Assembly (NCBI RefSeq): GCF_000165835.1
Contig: NC_014640.1
Location: forward strand, 5,208,001 to 5,272,000
Direction: 5' to 3'
DNA length: 64,000 nucleotides
Source: Achromobacter xylosoxidans A8
GTDB taxonomy: Bacteria > Pseudomonadota > Gammaproteobacteria > Burkholderiales > Burkholderiaceae_B
Part shown: piece by piece, positions 35,462 through 43,606 of the stretch
How the letters are laid out: each line of letters begins with the position of its first letter
Numbering within the stretch: position 1 is the first letter of the stretch
Notes under the pieces: model-generated
The model's input: the letters and a program-made list of their open reading frames with translations, nothing else
The model's database searches: none
Told to the model about the DNA's origin: nothing
Made by a program: the position numbers and the translations under genes

Positions 35462-36443
35462 CGATTCCATCATCGAAGTCATCAAGCCCGGCCTGGCCAC
35501 GTCGGTGCAGGACACAGGCCGACTAGGCCACTACCACCTGGGCATTCCGCCGTCGGGCGCGCTCGACCAGTACGCGCTGGTGGCGGCCAACCTGCTGGTG
35601 GGCAACGCCGCCGACGCCGCCGTGCTGGAATGCACCCTGCTCGGCCCCGAACTGCTGTTTCACCGCGCCGCCGTCATCGCCGTCACGGGCGCCAGCATGA
35701 TCCCCAAGATCGATGGCGTGACCCAGGCCTGCAATGTGGCGCTGGCGGTGCCGGCCGGCAGCCGTCTGTCCTTCGACTTCGTGCAGGCCGGCGCCCGCGC
35801 CTGCCTGGCCGTGGCCGGCGGCATCGACGTGCCGGTGGTGCTGGGCAGCCGCTCGACCTATGCGCTGGGCGCCATCGGCGGCCACGAAGGCCGCAAGCTG
35901 CAGGCCGGCGACCGGCTGGCGGTGGGGCCGGCTTCCATCCGCACGCGCGTCGGCCGCGAACTGCCCGCTGCGCTGGCTGTGGCCCCGCCCAAGTCGCAGA
36001 CGCTGCGCGTGCTGCCCGGCCTTTACGACCATCGCCTGGAATCCGAATCCGCCGCCACCTTCTATGAAGACGCCTGGACCGTGACCTCGGAGGCCGACCG
36101 CATCGGCTACCGCTACAAGCAAGGCCGCCCGCTGCGCTTTCGCGCCCGCGAGCAGCCCTTCGGCGCGGGCGCGGATCCATCGAATATCGTCGACGCCTGC
36201 TATCCCATCGGCTCGATCCAGGTGCCGGCAGGCGTGGAGCCCATCATCCTGCACCGCGACGCGGTGTCCGGCGGCGGCTACGCCATGATAGGCACCGTCA
36301 TCAGCGCCGACCTGGACAAGGTCGGCCAGATGCAGCCCAACCAGAGCGCCCGGTTCGAAAGGGTGACGCTGGAACAGGCCGTCGCCGCGCGGCGCGACTA
36401 TCGCGCCCGCTTCGAGCGCCTGCACCAGGCGCTTAGCGGCTGA
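35454..36443 (+). CDS. pxpC: KipA/allophanate hydrolase subunit 2-family protein (5-oxoprolinase subunit C)
   Basis: A 329-residue protein of the CT_A_B family. Start segment IEVIKPGLATSVQDTGR, then LGIPPSGALDQYALVAANLL, and the C-terminal PFGAGADPSNIVDACYPIGS and IILHRDAVSGGGYAMIG are typical of KipA/PxpC. It completes the urea-carboxylase-like carboxyltransferase pair with PxpB. ATG 35454 lies inside the pxpB end. Two hairpins follow in the gap before the permease gene. Confidence 0.92.
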   Translation: MPNDSIIEVIKPGLATSVQDTGRLGHYHLGIPPSGALDQYALVAANLLVGNAADAAVLECTLLGPELLFHRAAVIAVTGASMIPKIDGVTQACNVALAVPAGSRLSFDFVQAGARACLAVAGGIDVPVVLGSRSTYALGAIGGHEGRKLQAGDRLAVGPASIRTRVGRELPAALAVAPPKSQTLRVLPGLYDHRLESESAATFYEDAWTVTSEADRIGYRYKQGRPLRFRAREQPFGAGADPSNIVDACYPIGSIQVPAGVEPIILHRDAVSGGGYAMIGTVISADLDKVGQMQPNQSARFERVTLEQAVAARRDYRARFERLHQALSG

Positions 36444-36450
36444 CCCCAGG

Positions 36451-36519
36451 GGCGCGGCCGGTCCGCGCCTAACTTCCAGGTTTTTCCAGCATCCCGGCCT
36501 TGCCCCCTGGCAAGGCCGG
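36451..36519 (+). other. Two hairpins between pxpC and the permease
   Basis: GGCGCGG-CCGGT-CCGCGCC (36451-36469) and a perfect 11-bp stem with a four-base CCCT loop (36494-36519) lie in the 138-base gap. Neither is followed by a T-run on the plus strand; a GGTTTTTCC tract sits between them. They may act as mRNA-stabilising or attenuating structures that set different levels for enzymes and permease. No other feature was seen in this gap apart from a CAGGAGA ribosome-binding site before the permease. Confidence 0.45.
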
Positions 36520-36581
36520 AGGGCGACGCGCGCCCGTTCCGCAGTCGAACCGCAGCATCCGATCCCGCCAGGAGATCCGAC

Positions 36582-37910
36582 ATGGCCAATCTGACCCCAC
36601 GCAAACCGTCCGATGAGACGGACAACTCGCTGCACGCCGTCGCCGACGGCGACCGCATGCCCCGCTACGCGCTCACCATGGCCTGGTGGGCCGTGTGCAG
36701 CGCCGTGTTCTATATCGTCGTCGGCGCGACGCTGGCGCTGAAGTACGGCGCCCGCAACGCCATCATCGGCATGGTGTTGTCGGTGATCAGTTACGGGCTG
36801 ATCAACGGCGTCATCAGCCGCTACGCCATCCGCACCGGCCTGTCGGTGGCGCTGTTCTCGCGCCGGCTGTTCGGCACCTCTGGCGCGGCGCTGGCCACGC
36901 TGATCTTCTTCGCCACCGCCATCTACTACGCGGTGTTCGAAGGCGCGGTGATGTCGGTCGCCGCGCATCATCTGTACCCGGCCGTGCCGTATTGGCTGGT
37001 GGCGCTGGTGGTGGTCATTTACAGCGTGCTGCTGATCTTCGGCAGCGTGCAGCGCTGGCTGGACAAGTTCAATGGCGTACTGCTTCCGTTCTATCTGCTG
37101 GGCCTGTTGCTGGCCGTCGTGATGGCAACGCAGGAATACGGCTACAGCGACGCCTGGCTGTCGTTCGGACCGCCCGAAGGCCCCGTCCCCGGCGGCTGGT
37201 GGGACGCCTTCGTCTACTACATGGGCGTGTGGGTGCTGATGATGTTCACCTTCGACTATGCCCGCTTCGGCAAGCGCGAGGACCAGACTTACCACAGCCG
37301 CTACAACTTCGGCATGCCGTTCTACCTGGTGACCTTCCTGCTCAACGGCGTCGCCGGCATCTATCTGGTCAGCACCATCCCCAGCGACGCCGCGCTGTCG
37401 GAAGTGTCGGTGGTGCTTGCGCTCCTGAAACTGATGGGGCTGGGCGGACTGCTGTTCGTCTGGATCACGCAAACCCGCATCAATACCGCCAACTACTACC
37501 TGGCCACCATCAACATGCAGGCGTTCTTCGCGCGCTGGCCGGGCATGCGCTGGCCCAAGGCGATGTGGGCCGTCATCGTGGGCGCGGTGACCTACGCGCT
37601 GATGCTGCTGGACGTGTTCTCTTATCTGCTCCAGGCGCTGGCCTACCAGGGCATCTTCGTGGTGTCGTGGGTGGCGGTGGCGCTGGTCCACATTCTTGGC
37701 AACGCGGAATCCGCGCCGCAGCATGGCGGCGCGGCATTCAACCGCGCCGGCCTGGCAGGATGGTTCGCCGGCGCCATCTGCGGCCTGGCGCTGATGCACA
37801 CGGCCGGCTTCGCGGCCACCCTGGCCGCGCCCGCCAGCTTCGTGGTGTCGGCGCTGGTGTACCGGATCTGCTCCACGGCGGCGGGACGGATGCAGACGCA
37901 GGGCGGCTGA
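36582..37910 (+). CDS. NCS1-type (purine-cytosine permease-like) inner-membrane transporter
   Basis: A 442-residue protein with about twelve hydrophobic segments, resembling nucleobase-cation-symport-1 permeases: TLALKYGARNAIIGMVLSV near the start, TGLSVALFSRRLFG, and the central FDYARFGKREDQTYHSRYN loop. CAGGAGATC precedes ATG 36582. As the last gene of the pxp operon it likely brings in the substrate (5-oxoproline or another lactam/hydantoin-like compound) with protons or sodium. The family assignment is moderately firm; the ligand is inferred from context. Confidence 0.8.
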   Translation: MANLTPRKPSDETDNSLHAVADGDRMPRYALTMAWWAVCSAVFYIVVGATLALKYGARNAIIGMVLSVISYGLINGVISRYAIRTGLSVALFSRRLFGTSGAALATLIFFATAIYYAVFEGAVMSVAAHHLYPAVPYWLVALVVVIYSVLLIFGSVQRWLDKFNGVLLPFYLLGLLLAVVMATQEYGYSDAWLSFGPPEGPVPGGWWDAFVYYMGVWVLMMFTFDYARFGKREDQTYHSRYNFGMPFYLVTFLLNGVAGIYLVSTIPSDAALSEVSVVLALLKLMGLGGLLFVWITQTRINTANYYLATINMQAFFARWPGMRWPKAMWAVIVGAVTYALMLLDVFSYLLQALAYQGIFVVSWVAVALVHILGNAESAPQHGGAAFNRAGLAGWFAGAICGLALMHTAGFAATLAAPASFVVSALVYRICSTAAGRMQTQGG

Positions 37911-37992
37911 CGCCACTCCAGGGCCGCGTCCCGGCGCGGCTTGGAACCGCCCTGTGTACACTTTCCGCCAGACCCGGAACTGATGGAAAGCA

Positions 37993-38643
37993 ATGAACCT
38001 GCGCGAAGATTTGGCGGCCTTGCGGCCGCAACTCATACAGATAGCCCGAAGCGCGGATACCGGCGACGGCGCCCATGACCTGAGCCATCTGGAACGCGTC
38101 TGGAAGGCCGCCCACAGCATGCTGGCGCACCATCCCGAAGCCGACGCCATGGTCGTCATGGCCGCCAGCTACCTGCATGACCTGGTCAACCTGCCCAAGA
38201 ACCATCCCGACCGGGCGCGCGCCTCGACGCTGGCAGCCGGCCAGGCCGTGCGGGAGCTGCAGGCTATCGGCTACCCCGCCGCCAGGCTCGAAGGTGTGCA
38301 TCACGCCATCGAAGCCCACAGCTACTCCGCCAACATCCCGCCCCGGACCATCGAGGCCCGCATCGTGCAGGATGCCGACCGCCTGGACGCGCTCGGGCCG
38401 GTGGGACTGGCCCGCATGTTCCATGTCGGCGGGCAACTCGGACGCGCCCTGGCCCATCCCGCCGATCCTCTCGGAACGCAACGGGAACTGGACGACGGTG
38501 CCTATGCCCTGGATCACATCGAAGTGAAGCTCGCGCGCATCGCCGCCTCGATGCAGACCGAAGGCGGCCGCTTGCTGGCCCGCTCCCGCATGGACTGGAT
38601 ACGGCGGTTCCGCGACGATTTCTTGGCAGATTGGTCGGCCTGA
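37993..38643 (+). CDS. HD-domain phosphohydrolase
   Basis: A 216-residue soluble protein of the HD superfamily. Metal-ligand residues appear in order: HDLSHLERVW (first His near residue 29), YLHDLV (His-Asp), HHAIEAHSY, and QDADRLDALG (last Asp). The arrangement matches YedJ-type proteins of the HD group. AAAG before ATG 37993 gives a weak ribosome-binding site. It follows the permease by 82 bases and may or may not be cotranscribed; its substrate is unknown. Confidence 0.85.
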   Translation: MNLREDLAALRPQLIQIARSADTGDGAHDLSHLERVWKAAHSMLAHHPEADAMVVMAASYLHDLVNLPKNHPDRARASTLAAGQAVRELQAIGYPAARLEGVHHAIEAHSYSANIPPRTIEARIVQDADRLDALGPVGLARMFHVGGQLGRALAHPADPLGTQRELDDGAYALDHIEVKLARIAASMQTEGGRLLARSRMDWIRRFRDDFLADWSA

Positions 38644-38679
38644 CCCAGCGCTCTCACCGATCGGCAAGCGCCCATGTTA

Positions 38680-38701
38680 TATAATAAGAATTATTCTCAT
38701 A
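38680..38701 (+). promoter_or_regulatory. Fur box over the -10 element of the fecI-like gene
   Basis: AATAAGAATTATTCTCATA (38683-38701) matches the common Fur box AATGAGAATNATTCTCATT at 17 of 19 positions. It overlaps a perfect -10 hexamer TATAAT (38680-38685). Iron-loaded Fur bound here would block transcription of the sigma factor, anti-sigma factor and receptor. A clear -35 hexamer was not found. Confidence 0.8.
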
Positions 38702-38751
38702 AACACTGATGCCGGCCGAATCCAGGTCCGACGCGCGGTGGGGGACTTGCC

Positions 38752-39255
38752 GTGCCGGCCAGCAAATTCGCGTTTCCGCAGCAGAACATTGAAGGTCTGT
38801 ACATTGACCACGGCGGTTGGCTGAAAGGCTGGCTGCGGCGCAAGCTCGGCGATGCCAGCAGCGCCGCCGACCTGGCGCATGACACGTTCGTGCGCCTGCT
38901 AGCCAAGGATGCCTTGCCCGAAATACGCGAGCCGCGCGCGCTGCTGACCACTATCGCGCACGGGCTGGTCCTGAATCTGCGCCGCCGCCAGCGCATAGAG
39001 CAGGCTTACCTGGAAGCCCTGGCGCTTCTGCCGGAACCGCAGACGCCATCGCCCGAAACCCAGGCCATCCTGCTCGAAACCCTGCTCGAGATCGATCGCC
39101 TGCTCGACGCCCTGCCCCGGCTGGTGAGGCAAGCTTTTCTGCTGTCCCAGATCGACGGCAAGCGCCAAAGCGAGATCGCGGTCGAACTCGGGGTGTCGGT
39201 TCCCACGGTCAAGCGCTACATCGCCAAGGCTTTGGCGCACTGCTGCTTCGCGTGA
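38752..39255 (+). CDS. FecI-like extracytoplasmic function sigma factor
   Basis: A 167-residue sigma-70 ECF protein. Region 2 has DLAHDTFVRLL; region 4 has LDALPRLVRQAFLLSQIDGKRQSEIA with VELGVSVPTVKRYIAKAL at the end, typical of iron-starvation sigma factors. GTG 38752 is the first possible start in the frame and is preceded by GTGGGGGA. A Fur box lies upstream and a fecR-like gene follows after 25 bases. It should direct RNA polymerase to the TonB receptor gene when the receptor signals ligand binding. Confidence 0.93.
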   Translation: MPASKFAFPQQNIEGLYIDHGGWLKGWLRRKLGDASSAADLAHDTFVRLLAKDALPEIREPRALLTTIAHGLVLNLRRRQRIEQAYLEALALLPEPQTPSPETQAILLETLLEIDRLLDALPRLVRQAFLLSQIDGKRQSEIAVELGVSVPTVKRYIAKALAHCCFA

Positions 39256-39280
39256 CCCCGAGTTGCAAGGAACCCGGCCC

Positions 39281-40267
39281 ATGACCCCCATCGCCGCCAG
39301 CGTCCGTCTTCAGGCAGCGCAATGGCTGGTCGAACTTCAGGCGGACAGCGTAGCCTCTGACACGCTTCGGAGCTGGCGGGAATGGCGCGCGGCGGATCCC
39401 GAACACGAACGGGCATGGCAGCATGTCGAAGGCTTTCAAGCCAGATTGCAGGGCGTGCCCGCCCCCTTGGCCCGAGCGGCCCTCAGCGCGCCCGGCTCCC
39501 TCGCGCGGCGCAGGCTCGTCAAGGCGCTGGCGCTTGCCGTCTTTGCCGGCGGCGCGGGCTCGATGCTGGACGAACAGCGTACCTGGCGGCGCTGGACGTC
39601 CGATAACCGGACCGGCACGGGCGAGCTTCTGAACCGTGTGCTTCCCGACGGCACCCAGGTCGCGCTCAACGCCGGCACCGCCATCGATATCCAGTTTTCG
39701 CAGACAGCGCGCGCGTTGCGCCTCATCAGCGGCGAACTGCTGGTCACCACCGCGCCGGATCCGGCAGCGGGCGGCCCTCGTCCCTTCATCGTGCGCACCG
39801 GCCAAGGCAGCATCCGCGCCCTGGGCACACGCTTTTCCGTACGCGACCTGGACGGACGCAGCAGTGCGGAAAGCCTGGTCGCCGTATTCGAAGGCGCCGT
39901 GGAACTGGCTCCAGCCAGCGGCGCGCCTGCCCTTTTGCAAGCCGGACAGCAAGGCAGGCTCGGACGCCATGCCGCTAGCGCGGCAGGTCCCGCCAACGAA
40001 GACACGCTGGCCTGGACGCAAGGCATCATCGTCGCCCAGGACATGCCTCTGCCGGCATTCCTGGCTGAACTTGCACGCTATCGTCCCGGCCGCCTGGCCT
40101 GGGACGAAACAGTGGCGCATCTCAAGGTCACGGGCACCTATCCCACCGCCGACACCGACCGCGTCCTGGAAATGCTCGCCGACACCCTGCCCGTCAGCCT
40201 GAGCCACCTCACCCGCTATTGGGTGACCGTGCGGTCCCGTCCGGCCGGAAAGAATCGCAGCGGTTGA
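39281..40267 (+). CDS. FecR-like anti-sigma factor / sigma regulator
   Basis: A 328-residue FecR-family protein. The N-terminal cytosolic DUF4880 part (AAQWLVELQADSV, WREWRAADPEHERAWQHVE) binds the sigma factor; a hydrophobic segment near residues 75-95 (LVKALALAVFAGGAG) spans the membrane; the periplasmic FecR domain (LPDGTQVALNAGTAIDI) contacts the receptor signalling domain. ATG 39281 has AAGGAA upstream. It ends 74 bases before the receptor gene. Confidence 0.93.
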   Translation: MTPIAASVRLQAAQWLVELQADSVASDTLRSWREWRAADPEHERAWQHVEGFQARLQGVPAPLARAALSAPGSLARRRLVKALALAVFAGGAGSMLDEQRTWRRWTSDNRTGTGELLNRVLPDGTQVALNAGTAIDIQFSQTARALRLISGELLVTTAPDPAAGGPRPFIVRTGQGSIRALGTRFSVRDLDGRSSAESLVAVFEGAVELAPASGAPALLQAGQQGRLGRHAASAAGPANEDTLAWTQGIIVAQDMPLPAFLAELARYRPGRLAWDETVAHLKVTGTYPTADTDRVLEMLADTLPVSLSHLTRYWVTVRSRPAGKNRSG

Positions 40268-40341
40268 TCCCTTTTCAATTTTCGCGGGGCAAGAAGAGTA
40301 GGACCACACATTGCCTTCATTCTTGCTCCGGGGAACTGCAT

Positions 40342-42783
40342 ATGGGTTTGAACCGCCCGACACCAACGACTTCCATTCCGGCGGCCAGGCGCCTGCGCCT
40401 GCACGCCCTGGCCAGCATGGCCATGCGCGGCCTGCCGGCTTGCGCCGCCATCGCCCCGCTTGTCCTGGGCGTCCCCATGGCGCAAGCGCAGGCCGTGGAG
40501 GAACAACGCTACTACGACATCCCCGCCGGTCCGTTGACGGCCGCGCTCAACCGCTACGGCCGTGAGTCCGGCCTGATGCTGTCCTTCTCGACCGAGCAGA
40601 CCAACGGCCTCCAAAGCAAGGGAATCCAGGGCCGCTACACGGCGCAGGGCGGTTTGCAGGCATTGCTGGCAGGCACCGGTTTCGAGGCCGCCGCGCGGCC
40701 CAGCGGAGGCTATGTGCTACGGCCCAGCGGCGCCCAGGTGCTTTCTGCCGTCGAGGTAGTCGGCGCGCATGAAACCGCCGCAGGCCCCTTCTACGGCTAC
40801 GCGGCCACGCGCAGCGCCACCGGCACCAAGACCGACACGCCGCTGATGGAGACGCCGCAATCCATCACCGTCGTCGGCGCCGAGGAAATCGAAATGCTCA
40901 AGCCGCAGAACCTGCAAGACGCGCTGGGCTACGTCGCTGGGGTCAACCGCTCGGAAGGGCTGGATCGCACCTCTGACACGCTGCTCGTCCGCGGCTTCCA
41001 GCTCGACGGCAACGGCAACCAGTACCGCGACGGCACCAAGTACACCGTCAACATCTTCAACGGTCAGCAGGAACCCTATGGCCTGGAACGCATCGAGGTG
41101 CTCAAGGGCGCGTCCTCGGTGCTTTACGGCGCGGCGGCGCCCGGCGGCATCATCAACACCATCAGCAAGCGGCCGCCGGCCACGGCGTTGCGCGAGTTGA
41201 ACGTCGACGCCGGCAGCTTCGACCGCAAGCAGGTCTCCGGCGATTTCGGCGGACCGCTGGACGAAGCCGGCGTCTGGTCGTACCGGCTGACCTTCCTGGG
41301 CCGCGACGCCGACACCTTCATCGACCACGTTCCCGATCGCCGGGCCTTTGTAGCGCCCGCGCTGACCTGGCGGCCCAGCGCCGCCACGACGCTGACGCTG
41401 CTCGCCGACTACCAGCACGACCGCACCGGCTACGTCTACGGCCTGCCCGAAAGCGGCACCATCCTGCCCAACCCCAACGGCAAGATTCCGCGCGACCGGT
41501 TCACCGGCGAGCCCGGCTACGACAAGTTCGACCTGGAGCGCTACTCGGTCGGCTATCTGTTCGAACATGCCTTCAACGACCAGATGAAGCTGCGCAACAG
41601 CCTGCGCTACATGCACGCCAGCAACGAGTACCGCTCGGTCTGGATCAGCGGCCTGCAGGACGACGGCCGCACTACCGCCTATCGGGGCGCGGCGCCGCGT
41701 TGGGACCGCTCTTCAGGCGTCGTCTCGGACACATCGCTGCAATACCAGTTGCGCACGGGGCCGGTGGAACACACCTTTCTTGCCGGTATCGACTACTCCG
41801 TCGCCCACCACGAATCCGAGCGGTATCAGCGCGAACTCGGCAATATCGACCTCTACGCCCCTGTCTATGGCATGCCGATAAGCGACGTCGAAACGCAAAA
41901 CCCCTATGCCTGGAAAAGCGATACCAACCGCCTGGGCCTGTACTTCCAGGATCAGATGAAAATCGCGGAGCGGTGGGTGGTGCTGCTGGGCGGCCGCCAG
42001 GATTGGGTGCGGTTCGACTCGAGCAACTTCTTCACGGGCGAAAAGACCGCCGACAACGAGAAGAGCAAGGCCTTCACCGGGCGGGCCGGATTGGTCTATC
42101 TCGCCCCCAATGGTCTCGCGCCCTTCCTGAGCTACAGCGAGTCCTTCGAACCCACCGAAGGCAACGATCGCACCGGCGGCCGCTTCAAGCCGACCACCGG
42201 CCAGCAATACGAGGCCGGCCTGCGCTATCAGCCGCCCGGCTCCAGCACCCTGGTGTCGGCCGCCCTCTACCAGATCACCCGCAAGAACCAGCTGGTCGCC
42301 GATCCTTCCGATCCGACGATGACCTATTCGGTACAGGCCGGCGAAGTCCGCTCGCGCGGATTCGAGTTCGAAGTCCGCTCGGCCCTCACCCGCGACCTAA
42401 ACCTCATCGCCGCCTACGCCTATACCGACGCCCGGACCACGCGCTCCAGCCCCTTGCAGCCTGAATTGGAAGGCCAGCGCACTCCCGGCGTCCCGTACAA
42501 CCAGCTTTCGGTCTGGGCTGACTACAGCTTCGGCCGCTTCGGGCTGCCCGGCCTGAAGGCAGGCGCCGGCATGCGCTATGTGGGCAGCACGCGCAGCCAA
42601 ACCAACGCCGAAGTGCCCGCCTTCACGCTGTTCGATGCCATGATCAGCTACAGCACCGGCCCCTGGCGCCTGGCGCTCAACGGCACCAACCTGGCGGACA
42701 AGACCTACATCGGAAACTGCACCTATGGGTGCTTTTACGGCGAACCCAGACGGGTGATCGGAACGGTGAGTTATCGGTGGTAG
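40342..42783 (+). CDS. TonB-dependent siderophore receptor with N-terminal STN signalling domain
   Basis: An 813-residue outer-membrane receptor. Signal peptide ends near VPMAQAQA (residue 50). The STN domain (YYDIPAGPLTAALNRYGRESG) spans about 55-120 and links to FecR. The TonB plug starts with METPQSITVVGAEEIE and includes LERIEVLKGASSVLYGAAAPGG; the beta-barrel ends in VIGTVSYRW with a terminal aromatic residue. GGGGAA precedes ATG 40342. It imports a ferric siderophore of the FpvA/FoxA class and signals through FecR-FecI. The exact siderophore is unknown. It is convergent with the HlyD gene, only six bases apart. Confidence 0.95.
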   Translation: MGLNRPTPTTSIPAARRLRLHALASMAMRGLPACAAIAPLVLGVPMAQAQAVEEQRYYDIPAGPLTAALNRYGRESGLMLSFSTEQTNGLQSKGIQGRYTAQGGLQALLAGTGFEAAARPSGGYVLRPSGAQVLSAVEVVGAHETAAGPFYGYAATRSATGTKTDTPLMETPQSITVVGAEEIEMLKPQNLQDALGYVAGVNRSEGLDRTSDTLLVRGFQLDGNGNQYRDGTKYTVNIFNGQQEPYGLERIEVLKGASSVLYGAAAPGGIINTISKRPPATALRELNVDAGSFDRKQVSGDFGGPLDEAGVWSYRLTFLGRDADTFIDHVPDRRAFVAPALTWRPSAATTLTLLADYQHDRTGYVYGLPESGTILPNPNGKIPRDRFTGEPGYDKFDLERYSVGYLFEHAFNDQMKLRNSLRYMHASNEYRSVWISGLQDDGRTTAYRGAAPRWDRSSGVVSDTSLQYQLRTGPVEHTFLAGIDYSVAHHESERYQRELGNIDLYAPVYGMPISDVETQNPYAWKSDTNRLGLYFQDQMKIAERWVVLLGGRQDWVRFDSSNFFTGEKTADNEKSKAFTGRAGLVYLAPNGLAPFLSYSESFEPTEGNDRTGGRFKPTTGQQYEAGLRYQPPGSSTLVSAALYQITRKNQLVADPSDPTMTYSVQAGEVRSRGFEFEVRSALTRDLNLIAAYAYTDARTTRSSPLQPELEGQRTPGVPYNQLSVWADYSFGRFGLPGLKAGAGMRYVGSTRSQTNAEVPAFTLFDAMISYSTGPWRLALNGTNLADKTYIGNCTYGCFYGEPRRVIGTVSYRW

Positions 42784-42789
42784 AAAAAT

Positions 42790-43605
42790 TCAGAACGTCA
42801 CCGAGCAGCGGATGCCCGACGGAATCGCATTGCCCTCGTTGGGCATCCGCAGCAGCACGGTAAAGGTGCCGCTGGCCGCGTCCATCACCCGGTCTATCCG
42901 CCAGACCTTGGCGTCCAGTGGCTTGTCGGCGATGGCCTGGTTGACGCTGACCTGCGCCTGGGCGTCTGCCTTGATCTGGCCGTACAGGCTTTCGGGCACG
43001 ACGACCTTGACCAACAAGGGATTGATCTGCGCCAGTTTGACGATCTTGTTGTCGTTGACTCGGTCGCCGGGGCCGGCAAAGCGCTCGGCGACCACGCCGT
43101 CGAACGGGCTCTTGATGCTGCGTTCGGCCAGGATCGCCTGTTGCAGCGCCACCTGCAGCTGCGCCTGGCGGCTGCGCGAGGTCATTTCGTCGTAATCGCC
43201 CGCGGGCAGCAGCTGGCGCTTGAACAGGTCGGTGTTGCGGTCGACGACACGGCTCAGGTAGGCCGCTTCGGCGCGGCGCAGGCCCAGGGTGGCCTCGTCG
43301 ACGCTGGTGTTCAGTTCGGCTACCACCTGGCCTTTCTTGACCACATCGCCACGCTGCACCAGCACGCTGCTCAGCACGCCGGCCGACGCGCTGCCCAGCT
43401 CAGACACCTGGAAGGGTTCGATCAGGCAGGCCAGGGGGGCATTCAGGTTGCCCCCCTGCGCCGACAGGGCCGGCTCGGCCAGCACCGGCAAACGGACATC
43501 GGGCGGCAGGCCCTGGGCAGCGGCGGCAGTGGCGGCGAGCAGGCAAGCCAGCAGGGCCGGGCGGAACAGTCGGTGGCATGGCGTCATGGGATCGGGCCTT
43601 TGCAT
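42790..43605 (-). CDS. Periplasmic HlyD/RND-type adaptor subunit, last gene of the giant-protein export operon
   Basis: A 271-residue protein with a signal peptide (ALLACLLAATAAAAQG) and no membrane anchor. The biotinyl-like half-motifs GVLSSVLVQRGDVVKKGQVV and RSIKSPFDGVVAERFAGPGDRV flank a short alpha hairpin (LGLRRAEAAYLSRVV), and a beta-barrel domain follows. It is shorter than typical adaptors (about 350-400) and ends without the membrane-proximal part. ATG 43605 comes one base after the SecA-like gene stop; ATG 43587 is an alternative start. It probably bridges the inner-membrane parts of the exporter to an outer-membrane channel. Confidence 0.85.
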   Translation of the reverse strand: MQRPDPMTPCHRLFRPALLACLLAATAAAAQGLPPDVRLPVLAEPALSAQGGNLNAPLACLIEPFQVSELGSASAGVLSSVLVQRGDVVKKGQVVAELNTSVDEATLGLRRAEAAYLSRVVDRNTDLFKRQLLPAGDYDEMTSRSRQAQLQVALQQAILAERSIKSPFDGVVAERFAGPGDRVNDNKIVKLAQINPLLVKVVVPESLYGQIKADAQAQVSVNQAIADKPLDAKVWRIDRVMDAASGTFTVLLRMPNEGNAIPSGIRCSVTF

Positions 43606-43606
43606 A

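Noticed and set aside
35523..38159. 878-codon minus-strand frame opposite pxpC and the permease
   Set aside because: It is a GC-driven shadow; composition is His/Gln/Arg-rich and it covers two well supported plus-strand genes.
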